64,000 nt of DNA, taken from NCBI GenBank assembly GCA_963696315.1, contig CAVOJU010000027.1:12599-76598 (forward strand), given 5' to 3'. Origin of the DNA: CAWKEY01 sp963696315 (GTDB lineage: Bacteria > Pseudomonadota > Gammaproteobacteria > Methylococcales > Methylomonadaceae). The translations under genes were made by a program, and so were the position numbers. Positions 26,829 through 36,800 of the stretch are shown here, one piece after another (position 1 is the first letter of the stretch; every line of letters starts with the position of its first letter). The notes under the pieces were generated by a model, which saw only the letters and a list, made by a program, of their open reading frames with translations, was not told where the DNA came from and ran no database searches.

Positions 26829-27152
26829 ATGTCTGTGTCATTAACTGAAAGTGCCGCGCGGCAGATTAAAAAACAGCTGGAAAAGCGCGGTAATGGCGTC
26901 GGTTTAAAACTGGGCGTCAGAAAATCCGGTTGCTCGGGTTATGCCTATGCGCTGGATTATGCTGATGAATTAAAAGAAGGTGATGCCGTGTTTGAAAAGT
27001 ATGGGGTAAAGGTGATTGTTCAGGAGTGTGACCTGCCGTTTGTGGACGGGATCGAGCTGGATTATCGCCGAGAAGGCATCAACGAGGCTTTTCAATTCAA
27101 TAATCCGAATGTCAAAGGCACTTGCGGCTGTGGTGAGAGTTTTAGCGTTTGA
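26829..27152 (+). CDS. iscA: A-type iron-sulfur carrier IscA
   Basis: 107 residues from the ATG at 26,829, which has AGAGGTG five bases upstream; the in-frame GTG at 26,823 is part of that ribosome site. The three ligand cysteines are C35, C99 and C101 (SGCSG and GTCGCG), identical in position to E. coli IscA. It carries iron or clusters to apoproteins. It follows iscS by 25 bp. The usual iscU, hscBA and fdx genes are not present downstream; the operon ends at a hairpin. Confidence 0.95.
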   Translation: MSVSLTESAARQIKKQLEKRGNGVGLKLGVRKSGCSGYAYALDYADELKEGDAVFEKYGVKVIVQECDLPFVDGIELDYRREGINEAFQFNNPNVKGTCGCGESFSV

Positions 27153-27237
27153 TGCAAAAACAACAACATAACGCCGGACTATAAGATGCGCCCACGCAAG
27201 ACACAAAAAATATGAAAATGTGAAATTTTGTGTCTTT

Positions 27238-27258
27238 CACACTTTCGTGGAAAGTGTG
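27238..27258. terminator. Hairpin between iscA and the RND gene
   Basis: CACACTTTC and GAAAGTGTG form a 9-bp stem with a GTG loop, followed by TAATTTC on the plus strand. It lies between convergent genes and can end both transcripts. Confidence 0.7.
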
Positions 27259-27267
27259 TAATTTCAA

Positions 27268-30200
27268 TTAAGAATTAAATTTTCCATAACGCAGCAACAT
27301 CCCGGGCATCAATAATAAATTCAACAGCGTGGAAGATGCCAGGCCGCCGATAATAATCGCCGCCATAGGCCCCATGATTTCCCGCCCCGGATTATCGCTG
27401 TTGTAGGCGATAGGAAGCATGGCCAAGGCGGTGACCAGCGCCGTCATTAAAATGGACGGCAATCTTTCCTGAGCGCCCTGTATGGCTGTTTCCAGATTCC
27501 AGCTTTTTCCCTCAATTTCGACCAGATACTGATAGTGTGACAGCAGCATGATGCAATTGCGCACGGTAATCCCGAATAAAGTGATAAATCCGACGATCGA
27601 ACCTACCGATAAGGTGCCGCCGGTTATTACAACCGCAACAACCCCGCCGATAAGTGCAAAGGGCAGGTTGGCCAGCGTCAGCCAGACGTGACGCATGTTG
27701 CCTATGGCGATATAAATAAAAATCAGCACGCCGGCGCCGGCCAGTAATGAATGCAGGATTAAATCCTGCCGGGCCTGCGCCTGTTCAATCGCTGCGCCGG
27801 TGAATTCAGGATAGGACTGCTCAGAAAAAGGAATTTCTTTTAACACGCGCGCTTTGAGTTCCTGCATGAAGCCATCCAGGTCCCTGTCGATGACATTACA
27901 GGTGACGGTTTGCCGCCTTTGTGCGCCCTGATGCAGAATGTTATAGCGGCTCGCTGAGTGCCTGATTTCGGCGACCTGTTGCAATTTAATTAAAGTGCCA
28001 TCCTGCGTTCTAATGGGCAACTGGGCAATGGCTTCGATTTGCGCTCTTAAACCGGGTGCCAGGGTGACGGCGATGTTAGAAATTTTATTACCCTGAATGT
28101 GTTTGCCGACGACTCGGGTTTCATAAGCGGCTTGCAGGGTATCAAGCACCTGTGCCGGCAATACGCCCCAGAAATTAAGCTGGTCGAGATTCAAATCGAT
28201 TTGCAGCAACGGCGTGCCGGGCGGAGAGCGCAACTGTACATCGGCGGCGCCAGGAATGTCGCGCATCATCCGGGCAATCGCCTGTGCCTTGGTATCCAGG
28301 CTATTCAGATCATTACCATAAATATTGACGACCACCGGCGAGGTGTAGCCGGAGATTGTTTCATCCACGCGTTCAGTCAAAAAGGTATTGGCCTCAAACA
28401 AAATGCCGGGGAAGGTGCCCAAAATCGCCCTGAGTTTATCCATGATCTGCTGTTGCTGCGCTCCCGGCATTGGCTTAAGGCGGACTTCATACTCACTGTA
28501 ATGACTGCCGTAAGTATCGGCCCCGCGTTCCGCTCGTCCTGCCCATTGCGATACCGATTCAACGCCTGGAATAGCCATAAATTGTTCGGTCAGCTTGCTG
28601 CCGATTCTGAGCGATTCCTGCAAAGACGTGCCGGGAATACTGATGGTATGGACAATATAATGGCCTTCGCGCAATTCGGGCAGAAATTTGCTGTCGAGAC
28701 TGAAAAAGACCAACAAACCTGACAGGCAAATGATTAAGCTGGTGCTGAACACCGGTTTAAAGTGCCTGAATACCCGGCCTAGCAAATGCTGATACAGCGG
28801 CTTGAGACGTCTGATCAGCGGCGGCTCAGTGGTCTTGTCGAGTTGTGTGCCGAGCAAAACATAGCACAGCGCAGGCGTGAGGGTCAGCGCAACCAGCAAC
28901 GACATCAAAATGGCCAGAATATAGGAATAGCCCAAAGGCGCGAATAAGCGTCCGGCCACGCCGTGTAAGGTCAGCAAGGGCACAAACACCAGCGCAACGA
29001 TAAAACTGGCGTAAACCACGGAACTGCGTACCTCCAGCGAGGCACTGTACACCACCTCGGCAACAGGCAGCGGCTGGGCTGATAAACGGTTTTCACGCAG
29101 GCGCCGGAAAATGTTTTCGGTATCGATAATGGCATCATCAACCACTTCCCCCAGCGCGATAGCAAGCCCTCCGAGTACCATGATATTAAGGTTAACCCCG
29201 GTCGCCAGCAAAACGATGATGGCGCTGATTAATGACAAGGGAATGGCCAACGCAGAAATGAACGCGGTGCGAAAATTAAACAGAAACAGATACAGGATAA
29301 GCAATACGAACAGGCCGCCGATCAGCAAATGTCCCGACAAATTGGTCAGCGAGCGTTCGATATAATCGGCAGGGCGGAACAGGCGGGAATAAAAATGAAT
29401 CGCCTGGTTGCTGAAAATGGGTTCAAGTTGTTTCAGCGCCTGTTCTACTTCTCTCGACACCGACAAGGTATTGGCACCGTATTGCCCGATCACCATCATC
29501 ACAATGCCGGGTTTGCCCATGATTTGTGCCGCGCCGACCGGTGGCTCGGGGGCATAAGCAATCGTGGTCACTTCGCCCAGGCTAATGTTATGGCCTTGAT
29601 CGCGTTTAACAATGACTTTGGCAAATTGTTCGGGCGTAGCCGGCTGGCCGCTGACCTGCAAGGTGAAGCGCTGATTGCTGTTCTCGATAAAACCGCCGCC
29701 CTGAATAGCGCCGGCTTGCGAGGCGGCCTTGATAATGTCATCAAAGCCCAGATTAAAGCGTTGCAGCTGAACCGGATCAACCTGAATCTGCAACTGTTGG
29801 ACTTCGCCGCCGAACACATTCACATCCGCGACGCCCGGCACAGCCAGCAAACGCGGCACGATGGTCCAGTCAACCAGACTGCGCAGGGTCATCAAATCTT
29901 TGCTGTCAGCGCTTATGCCCAGGGTTAACACCGTCGCCGAGGACGACGAAAGCGGTATTACCACGGGTGAAATGCCTTGCGGGAGTTTTGCCGGCATACC
30001 GGCCAGGCGCTCGCTGATCAGTTGCCGGTTCCGATAAATATCGCTGCTGTCGTTAAAGATTGCGGTAATAATGGACAAGCCCTGAATCGATTCGGAACGT
30101 ACCGATTCCATGCCTACCAAACCGCTGATGGCCATTTCAATCTGCTGCGTTACCAGGACTTCGACCTGCTCCGAGGAATACCCCTGCGCTTCGGTTTGAA

Positions 30201-30345
30201 TGATCACCTGTTTGGGGGAAAATGCCGGGAAAATATCCAGTCCTGCCGTGGCAAAACGATAAACGCCATAGAGCAGAATCAATACCGCAAGTGCAATGAC
30301 AATGCCGTAATAACGGATGGAGAAACGAACAAGAGCGGCTAACAT
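27268..30345 (-). CDS. CzcA/CusA-family heavy-metal RND efflux transporter
   Basis: 1,025 residues, full length. TM1 is at 13-33 (YGIVIALAVLILLYGVYRF), then DIFPAFSPKQVIIQTEAQG, IPLSLISAIIVLLATGVNLN, and the HAE1-type TM4 motif GEVVDDAIIDTENIFRRLRE, then a repeated second half ending LASSTLLNLLLMPGMLL. It is a proton-driven inner-membrane exporter of the metal-specific branch; the metal cannot be told. No adaptor (CusB) or outer-membrane (CusC) gene is next to it on either side, unusual for this class. Intact over 3.1 kb. Confidence 0.92.
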   Translation of the reverse strand: MLAALVRFSIRYYGIVIALAVLILLYGVYRFATAGLDIFPAFSPKQVIIQTEAQGYSSEQVEVLVTQQIEMAISGLVGMESVRSESIQGLSIITAIFNDSSDIYRNRQLISERLAGMPAKLPQGISPVVIPLSSSSATVLTLGISADSKDLMTLRSLVDWTIVPRLLAVPGVADVNVFGGEVQQLQIQVDPVQLQRFNLGFDDIIKAASQAGAIQGGGFIENSNQRFTLQVSGQPATPEQFAKVIVKRDQGHNISLGEVTTIAYAPEPPVGAAQIMGKPGIVMMVIGQYGANTLSVSREVEQALKQLEPIFSNQAIHFYSRLFRPADYIERSLTNLSGHLLIGGLFVLLILYLFLFNFRTAFISALAIPLSLISAIIVLLATGVNLNIMVLGGLAIALGEVVDDAIIDTENIFRRLRENRLSAQPLPVAEVVYSASLEVRSSVVYASFIVALVFVPLLTLHGVAGRLFAPLGYSYILAILMSLLVALTLTPALCYVLLGTQLDKTTEPPLIRRLKPLYQHLLGRVFRHFKPVFSTSLIICLSGLLVFFSLDSKFLPELREGHYIVHTISIPGTSLQESLRIGSKLTEQFMAIPGVESVSQWAGRAERGADTYGSHYSEYEVRLKPMPGAQQQQIMDKLRAILGTFPGILFEANTFLTERVDETISGYTSPVVVNIYGNDLNSLDTKAQAIARMMRDIPGAADVQLRSPPGTPLLQIDLNLDQLNFWGVLPAQVLDTLQAAYETRVVGKHIQGNKISNIAVTLAPGLRAQIEAIAQLPIRTQDGTLIKLQQVAEIRHSASRYNILHQGAQRRQTVTCNVIDRDLDGFMQELKARVLKEIPFSEQSYPEFTGAAIEQAQARQDLILHSLLAGAGVLIFIYIAIGNMRHVWLTLANLPFALIGGVVAVVITGGTLSVGSIVGFITLFGITVRNCIMLLSHYQYLVEIEGKSWNLETAIQGAQERLPSILMTALVTALAMLPIAYNSDNPGREIMGPMAAIIIGGLASSTLLNLLLMPGMLLRYGKFNS

Positions 30346-30760
30346 GGTGATTGTAATTCCTGTGTACGCACCAGCTTGTCTGCTGTGGTGAAAATATCCT
30401 GAAGCGTGATGTTACGCAAATTAAGGCATTTTTACCACGGGCACGAGTGACTCGCATGGCCACAAATGGTGAGCCCTGGCTACAGTTCCTTTTGGGGTTC
30501 AAGGCTATTTATGACCTCATGCAATAGCTGCATTGATCACAAGCGCGTAATTCGGCGTTTATCGAGAAAATCTGAAACGCTGCATTCGGGAAAGACAAGA
30601 GGGCTAAAATCGAGGAATCAAACGCTTTCAATAGCTTCATGTTCTGTTCTGCCCGCACAGTCATGGGCTGTAAAACATCCAGCAAGACAAGATCAATTTT
30701 TGATAAACCGGCAAAGACAGATAAGATTGGCTTTTTTAAAAGAACACAAAGGAGATGGAT
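30346..30760. other. Gene-free stretch upstream of the RND gene
   Basis: About 415 bp with no convincing gene. A short minus-strand frame just before the RND start (about 30,441 to 30,347, ending TADKLVRTQELQ) could be the last remnant of an adaptor gene but is too short to assign. The right edge has the ribosome site of the next gene. Confidence 0.4.
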
Positions 30761-31117
30761 ATGATGAATTTATTCAAACCAGCCGTGCCTGGCAAGGGTT
30801 TTTCGGCGGCTTTAGTGACCGCGCTGATGCTTTGGAGTTTATTCCTGACGCCAAACGCTCATGCCGCGCAGGCTCAATCGGGCACTTCCCAATTGGTGAC
30901 CGGTGCTGCCTGCTTTATTGCAACACCGGTTTATGGCGCCTTTAAACTGGCTTTTGCCGGAGTTGGCAGCGTAATCGGCGGCTTAACCTGGGTATTTACC
31001 GGCGGCGATTACTATGCGGCTAAAAAAGTATGGGATGCCAGCCAGAAAGGTACTTATATCATTACCCCGGAGCATCTTAGCGGCGCAAAACCGATAGAGT
31101 TTGTCGGGCCACACTAG
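30761..31117 (+). CDS. Conserved exported/membrane protein of unknown function
   Basis: About 118 residues. I start at the second ATG (30,761) because AAAGGAG ends six bases before it; the ATG at 30,755 is too close to that site. A signal sequence (ALVTALMLWSLFLTPNAHAA) is followed by VTGAACFIATPVYGAFKLAFAGVGSVIGGLTWVFTGGDYYAAKKVWDASQKGTYIITPEHL. The glycine-rich hydrophobic middle and the KVWD...GTYIITPEHL...IEFVG ending resemble short uncharacterised proteobacterial proteins. Function unknown. Confidence 0.75.
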   Translation: MMNLFKPAVPGKGFSAALVTALMLWSLFLTPNAHAAQAQSGTSQLVTGAACFIATPVYGAFKLAFAGVGSVIGGLTWVFTGGDYYAAKKVWDASQKGTYIITPEHLSGAKPIEFVGPH

Positions 31118-31385
31118 GCCTGAATCGTGAAGGCATCGCCGTACGATAAGGCAGGCAATGCAGAAAATTCGGCTGGATCCCAAACTTCAGCTAGGGATTC
31201 AGCCCAAGCAGGCTCAAGTTTCCGTTCTTCTCCACTAGCCTGGAATTCAGCCATGCTTCAAACAGCAATGCCTTTGACTGGTATCTATCGGCCTTGTTGC
31301 TTGAATGTCATCCACACTTAAAAATCTTACGCTTGTTTCCTTAACGTTAGTTGCGAAACAAACTAAACCAAACTGGTATCTTGTG

Positions 31386-31553
31386 ATGAACAAAACCTCT
31401 TTTCCAAGACTAATTATCTGTATTGTAGTTTTGCTAGCCTTGATAATTTTGCACGTAATACCTCTTCCCATATTGGAAGTGCTGATATTGTTCGTTATGA
31501 TTAAACGGCCGCCCTGGTTTAAAAATCTGGTTGATCAAATTTATAGTTCATGA
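31386..31553 (+). CDS. Possible small membrane protein
   Basis: 55 residues from an internal ATG: MNKTSFPRLIICIVVLLALII, two hydrophobic stretches and a basic end (IKRPPWFKNLVDQIYSS). There is no strong ribosome site and no recognisable family, but WF(K)NLVDQ-type C-termini are seen in short membrane proteins. Low certainty. Confidence 0.4.
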   Translation: MNKTSFPRLIICIVVLLALIILHVIPLPILEVLILFVMIKRPPWFKNLVDQIYSS

Positions 31554-31608
31554 GACATGAATCATGGAGATGATTCCGCTGCTTCCCGAGCTGGGGACTG
31601 GCTCCTGT

Positions 31609-32247
31609 TTAGATATCGGAAGCGTGTTTCAAACTGCAATATCTTGCCAGATCTTCCGGGGTATCAACATCCCACTGTTGCCTGAGTTCATGATGGCGAA
31701 GATTAAGCTTTTTGATGCGCGCGCGGGTTTGTGCCAAGACTTGCGGCGTGCCCCACGGCATATCAACAAACAGTTCGGGCTGCGCCTGGTTAAGTCCAAT
31801 CATGACATAGCCGCCGTCTTCGGCCGGTGCCAGCACGCTGTCGCTGTTTTGGCTGAGCGCTTTCAGCGCGCCTTCAAGATCGCCCTGGCTTAGCGATGGG
31901 CAGTCGCAGCCCATTAATAGCGCATGACCATAAAGTTCAAACGCAGCGCAAAACGCCCCGAGCATACGCTCACCCAAATCGGCGCCCTGTTGCTGTCGCA
32001 GCACTAAAGGGTAGCTGGCTGACGCAGCCGTAAAAAAAGCATGCTGCGTTGAGGGCGAGCACCAAAGTTCTACAGGACATAACTGGCTGTCTGTCGCCAG
32101 GCGCAGGGTTCTTATGCTGAGTTCAATATGTACGTCGACGGCCTGCTGTGAGCTAAGAGCCGGGGTCAGTCGGGTTTTTACCTGGCCGGCAACTGGGGCT
32201 TTGCAGAAAATCATCAATACCGCATCAGGGTACTGGTAAGTCAACAT
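31609..32247 (-). CDS. TIGR04282-family (DUF2064) glycosyltransferase-like nucleotide-sugar enzyme
   Basis: 212 residues with a GT-A/nucleotidyltransferase fold: MIFCKAPVAGQVKTRLTPAL, GADLGERMLGAFCAAF, ALLMGCDCPSL, LAPAEDGGYVMIGL, DVDTPEDLARY. These are the hallmarks of TIGR04282, which often occurs next to or fused with TIGR04283. It is the last gene of a minus-strand run and follows the hydroxylase by 35 bp. The pair has been linked to arsenosugar biosynthesis in database names, but the link is weak experimentally as far as I know. Confidence 0.88.
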   Translation of the reverse strand: MLTYQYPDAVLMIFCKAPVAGQVKTRLTPALSSQQAVDVHIELSIRTLRLATDSQLCPVELWCSPSTQHAFFTAASASYPLVLRQQQGADLGERMLGAFCAAFELYGHALLMGCDCPSLSQGDLEGALKALSQNSDSVLAPAEDGGYVMIGLNQAQPELFVDMPWGTPQVLAQTRARIKKLNLRHHELRQQWDVDTPEDLARYCSLKHASDI

Positions 32248-32282
32248 TGATGTCCCAAGGGCAGGGCTCCAAGCATCTATTT

Positions 32283-33074
32283 TTAGCGGACACGTAGCGA
32301 CTTGAAAGGCAGCAATAGGACGCGCATAAGCCCCAGTTCAGATTGCTGGCGAAACGGTTTTAAACCGATAGGCATGGTTGTTTGTGGCTGCTGGGGCTGG
32401 TCTACGTAGGTATTACAAAGCCGGTCCCAACAGGAAATGGAAAAGCCATAGTTACTGTCGGTTTCAGCAGGAATCGTTGAATGATGGATGCGATGCATGT
32501 CCGGCGTGATAATCAGCCAGCGCAATTTTTTGTCGATTGCAGCTGGAATGTTGATATTGCTGTGATTAAATGTCGCGGCGCCATTCAGGATAATCTCAAA
32601 AACAATGACAGCCAGGGGATCGGCGCCGATCAGAACAATGCACACGACCTTGTAAAGCATGGAAATGAGAATTTCCAGAGGATGAAAACGCACCGCCGTG
32701 GTGGCATCAAATTCAATATCGGTGTGATGAACCTGATGTAAACGCCAAAGCAGCGGCCATTTGTGTGAAGCAATGTGTTGACAGTAAATGGCAAAATCCA
32801 GAAACAGCAAAGTAGCCAGGATCGACAGCCAAGCCGGTGCGTTTAGCCAGTTTAACAGGCCATAACGCTGATCTGCTGCGGCAGCGGCGCTGAAATAAGC
32901 CATACTGCCGATGCTGAACCGCATGATTAGCATATTCAGTGCGGCCAGCCCCAGGTTAACCGGCCAGCGTTGTTTACGATTAATGTTCTGCTGTCTTCGC
33001 GGGCTTGCATATTCCCAGGCAATCATAATGCAGAAGATACTGATTGATGCTGTTATGCGGATTAGGTTTTCCAT
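32283..33074 (-). CDS. Sterol desaturase / fatty acid hydroxylase family membrane di-iron protein
   Basis: 263 residues with several transmembrane helices and the histidine clusters of the family: HIASH (about residue 108), HQVHHTD (120), FNHSNI, and MHRIHHS (near 200). These bind two irons for O2-dependent hydroxylation or desaturation of lipids. It sits between the two transferases TIGR04283 and TIGR04282 in the same direction (82 and 35 bp gaps). Substrate unknown; in a methanotroph a hopanoid, sterol or fatty-acid substrate is conceivable. Confidence 0.9.
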   Translation of the reverse strand: MENLIRITASISIFCIMIAWEYASPRRQQNINRKQRWPVNLGLAALNMLIMRFSIGSMAYFSAAAAADQRYGLLNWLNAPAWLSILATLLFLDFAIYCQHIASHKWPLLWRLHQVHHTDIEFDATTAVRFHPLEILISMLYKVVCIVLIGADPLAVIVFEIILNGAATFNHSNINIPAAIDKKLRWLIITPDMHRIHHSTIPAETDSNYGFSISCWDRLCNTYVDQPQQPQTTMPIGLKPFRQQSELGLMRVLLLPFKSLRVR

Positions 33075-33156
33075 GATGCTCTGTTATTAGTTGCTTAGAT
33101 TTAGTGGTGGGGCAGCATTGGTCGCTCCTCATGCACGGATCAATGCTTTCCAGCAA

Positions 33157-33831
33157 TCAGCCTTGCGTATAAAGCCTAGCCAATGTTTTCGGGTCTGTGC
33201 CCAGGAAGTAACCCAAACGCAAACTCCACATCAGCAATATTGTCTTGATTATACCGTTGTGCTCCCACCGGCGCCCGGAGCTGGTAACCTTGGCTCGGAG
33301 ACAGATAGGCGGGCTGATTTTCTTGAGTGCCTTGCACAGCGCGATGTCTTCCATCAAGGCGATTTCAGGGTATTGGCCAACTTTAGCAAACGCCTGTCGG
33401 GTTACAAAAATCACCTGATCGCCGGTGGCAATGCCGGTGAGCCGCGAGCGCCAGTTCATCATGCTGGCAATAATCTTGAGCAGATAATGACGGCCGTGCA
33501 AGCGAATATCAAAACGCCCCCAGACCTGGTTGCTGTTAATATGCTGCGCAATCAGCGCCAAGGCATGGTCCGGTAACAAGGTATCGGCATGTAAAAACAT
33601 CAATACATCCCCGCTGGCCTGCTGGGCGCCGGTGTTCATTTGCCGGGCGCGGCCTTGTTCTGAGCTGAGCACTAGGTCGGCAAAACCAACGGTGAAATGC
33701 ATTGTGTTATCGGTGCTGCCGCCATCAACTATGATAATTTCAGCCTTGCTGCGCAAAGCCTGTAACGGTATCAAGCAGCTTTGAATGGTTTTTTCTTCAT
33801 TCAGTGCCGGGATAATGATAGAAAATTTCAT
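33157..33831 (-). CDS. TIGR04283-family glycosyltransferase (GT2)
   Basis: 224 residues: FSIIIPALNEEKTIQSCL, EIIIVDGGSTDNT, SEQGRARQMNTGAQQASGDVLMFLHADTLLP, and GDQVIFVTRQAFAKVGQYPEIALMEDIALCKAL. The QGRARQMN and HADT motifs are typical of TIGR04283. Its ATG overlaps the SNF2 stop by 4 bp (ATGA), so it is translationally coupled to that gene. Partner of the TIGR04282 gene two positions downstream. Confidence 0.9.
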   Translation of the reverse strand: MKFSIIIPALNEEKTIQSCLIPLQALRSKAEIIIVDGGSTDNTMHFTVGFADLVLSSEQGRARQMNTGAQQASGDVLMFLHADTLLPDHALALIAQHINSNQVWGRFDIRLHGRHYLLKIIASMMNWRSRLTGIATGDQVIFVTRQAFAKVGQYPEIALMEDIALCKALKKISPPICLRAKVTSSGRRWEHNGIIKTILLMWSLRLGYFLGTDPKTLARLYTQG

Positions 33832-36800
33832 GCTAGAGGCTCGAATAATGCAGTCAGGTCATCCGCGCTTAGTTTGAACGATTCTTCCTTGGCGCCGCCT
33901 TTATAAATGCCTTCGGCCAATGCGCGCTTTTTTTCCTGCATGAGCAGTATTTTCTCTTCCACGGTGTTTTCGGTGACGAGCTTGTAGACGAATACCGGTT
34001 TGTCCTGGCCGATGCGGTGGGCGCGGTCGGCGGCCTGGCTTTCCGCGGCCGGATTCCACCAGGGATCATAGATGATAACGGTATCGGCTTCGGTCAGGTT
34101 TAAACCGACTCCGCCGGCCTTTAGGCTGATTAGAAAAACATTGGCGGCGCCGCTTTTAAACATCTCAATGGCGGCTTCGCGATGCTTGGTTTGTCCGGTC
34201 AGTTTGCTGTAAGGAATTTTTAATGCCTTCAATTCATCTTCAATGAGCGCAATCATGCGGGTGAATTGCGAGAAGACGAGTATGCGCCGGCCTTCTTCAA
34301 GTTGTTCCGGCAGGATGTCCATCAGCAGATCGAGCTTGGCTGATTCTTTAAGTTTTTGAGCTTCTTTGAGTGACAGGGTGCGAGGATCGCAGCAAGTCTG
34401 GCGCAGTTTGAGCAGGGCATCCAGGATGGTAATATGGCTGCGGGCCAGGCCTTTTTCGGCAATGGCGTCACGGACTTTTTTCTCCATGGTCAGGCGGATG
34501 CTTTCGTACAAGGCGGCCTGTTTTTCATAAAGCGGCACTGAGCGGATGATTTCGGTTTTGGCCGGCAATTCGGTGGCGACCTCCTGCTTGGTGCGGCGCA
34601 GCATGAAAGGCGCAATGCGGCGTGATAACCGGGCACGCTGCTGGCTATTGCCATGCACTTCAATCGGCGTCCGGTAAAGTCGTTTAAACGTCGCGCTGTC
34701 GGCTAAAAAACCCGGCATGAGAAAATCAAATTGCGCCCACAGTTCACCCAGATGATTTTCCATGGGCGTACCGGTCAGACAAAGCCGATGCGCGGCTTTG
34801 ATCTGCCGGACTATTTTGGAGGCTTTGGCGAGAGGATTTTTAACGACCTGAGCCTCGTCCAGAATCAGGTAATAATAGTCATGGCCGAGCAGGGTTTCCT
34901 CATCCCTGGGCAGCAAAGGGTAGGTGGTCAGAATCAGGTCAAAATCCCTGATTTTATCGAAATGGTCTTTACGTTCGGCACCCTGTAAGGTCAGCAGTTT
35001 CAAATCCGGCGTGAAGCGTTCCGCTTCCCGGCGCCAGTTGCCCATCAGGCTGGTGGGGGCGATGATCAGGCAGGGGGCGCACATGCGGCCGCTTTCTTTT
35101 TCGAGTAAAAGATGGGCGAGGGTCTGTATGGTTTTGCCCAGGCCCATATCGTCGGCGAGAATGCCGGCGAATTGATATTCACGCAAAAATTGCAGCCAAT
35201 TTAATCCTTGCTGTTGGTAATGCCGCAGCTCCGCCTTTAAGTTGAGGGGCAGGGCGGCATCGGCAATGCCGGTGAAGTTTTTTAGTTTTTGTCCCAGTTC
35301 GCGCAGGGCCTCGCCACCTCTTAAGCTGAACAGTCCGTAATGCTGATCCTCCATGTCAGCCAATGCGGCGGCATTAAAGCGCGATAACTTAAGCGAGCCA
35401 TTCTGATCCAGGGTGCTGCTGTTAAAGAGTTCAAGTAAAATCGCCAGAAACGGCCTGAGTCTCTCGGATGGCAAGCTCAGGTACTGATGCTCGCCGACAG
35501 GAATGTTAAGCAGCTCGGGCAAGTTGTCCAGATCATACTGTTCCAGCACCGGCATAATCAGCGGCAGCAAGGGGTAGCGCTGGCCGTTAATATCGACATT
35601 AAACCGCATTTCAAACCAGTCCTGCTGGCTTTCGCTGATTTCGGCATCCCAGTTTTCGGCGGTTTGAAAATTCAGCAAAAAGCTGTCATCTATATCAATG
35701 ATCCAGCCGGCCTGTTCCAGTTCAGGCAGGCTGTTTTGCAGAAAATCCCCCCAGCGCGTGGCGCTATCCAGTTGAGATTTTGCCGGACTGTAAAGTAGCA
35801 ACTCCGGAGTGCCGGTTTTGGCAAAGGGTGCAGAGGCGAAGCCCAATTCGCCAAGATGAGTGATGGCTTGTTGTTCAGCTTCTGCATTACGTTTGATGCG
35901 CAAAAAACCGTGATCGGTTTTGAGCACGCTAAATTCTTCAGTTGGGGCTGCAGGCAATGTCCAGTCCCCATATGCGAAAGCGACCGATATAAGGTGAATG
36001 TATTGCTGAGGATTGATCTGTTTGCCTAACAACAGTAATTTGGGTATGGGCGTTAAATCCTTGGCCTCGGTCAATTCAATTTTTTTCGGAGCGGGCAAAG
36101 GCAGGTTTGGATGCTCAATCAGCAGCCGGTGGCTGAATTCTTCGGCATATTCACCAGGGATAAGCGGAGCTGATAGAAGTTTCTTTATTTGATCCGTTGT
36201 GAGATTGTGCGGGTTAATTTCGCCTATCGCCCCCGCCGTTGTATCCAGATACAGTGGCGGTTCGGTTAGGATCAGCAAGGCAGACGGCTCGGTGGCAATC
36301 AATAGCTGGTAATCACCGTTGCTTTGTTGCAGCCAATCTAAACCTAAATCTCGTTTAGCTCCGGTTTTCAAGGGCGCGTTTTGCTCATAATCCTGCCAAA
36401 ACAGCCGGCCGGTTTGCGCCAGCTTTACTAAGGCCAGGAAACCGGTTGACCCGGCAAGCAGCGGAATTCCAGTGTAAGTGTTGCTCAATGCGGTGAGTAA
36501 TTTGGCAATTTCCTCGTCCTCTGTTTGCAGGTAGCCAACGTATGAATAGCTGTAACGCAGATTATTTAATGTAGTTTTTCTGCCTTTGGCCAAGCCTCCG
36601 GTTTTTTTTTCTTTGGTGATCTGGAATTCAAGGGTGAATTCGGCTTTACTCTTGCCGGGTTTAAGAATATAGGCGATAAATTCCTGGTGAACATCACGGC
36701 TTTTAACCGGCTGATCAAGGCTATTCAGCCAATCCAAACAATTGGGATTGGGCGCGGGACGGGCGGGGCCAAGCTGAGTGGAACTTTGATACTGCAGACA

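Noticed and set aside
28099..29928. Long plus-strand frames opposite the RND gene
   Set aside because: They mirror the codon structure of the intact CusA-type gene and contain no family motifs.
30347..30441. Remnant of a CusB adaptor gene
   Set aside because: A 30-codon frame ending TADKLVRTQELQ is suggestive but too short and without a diagnostic motif.
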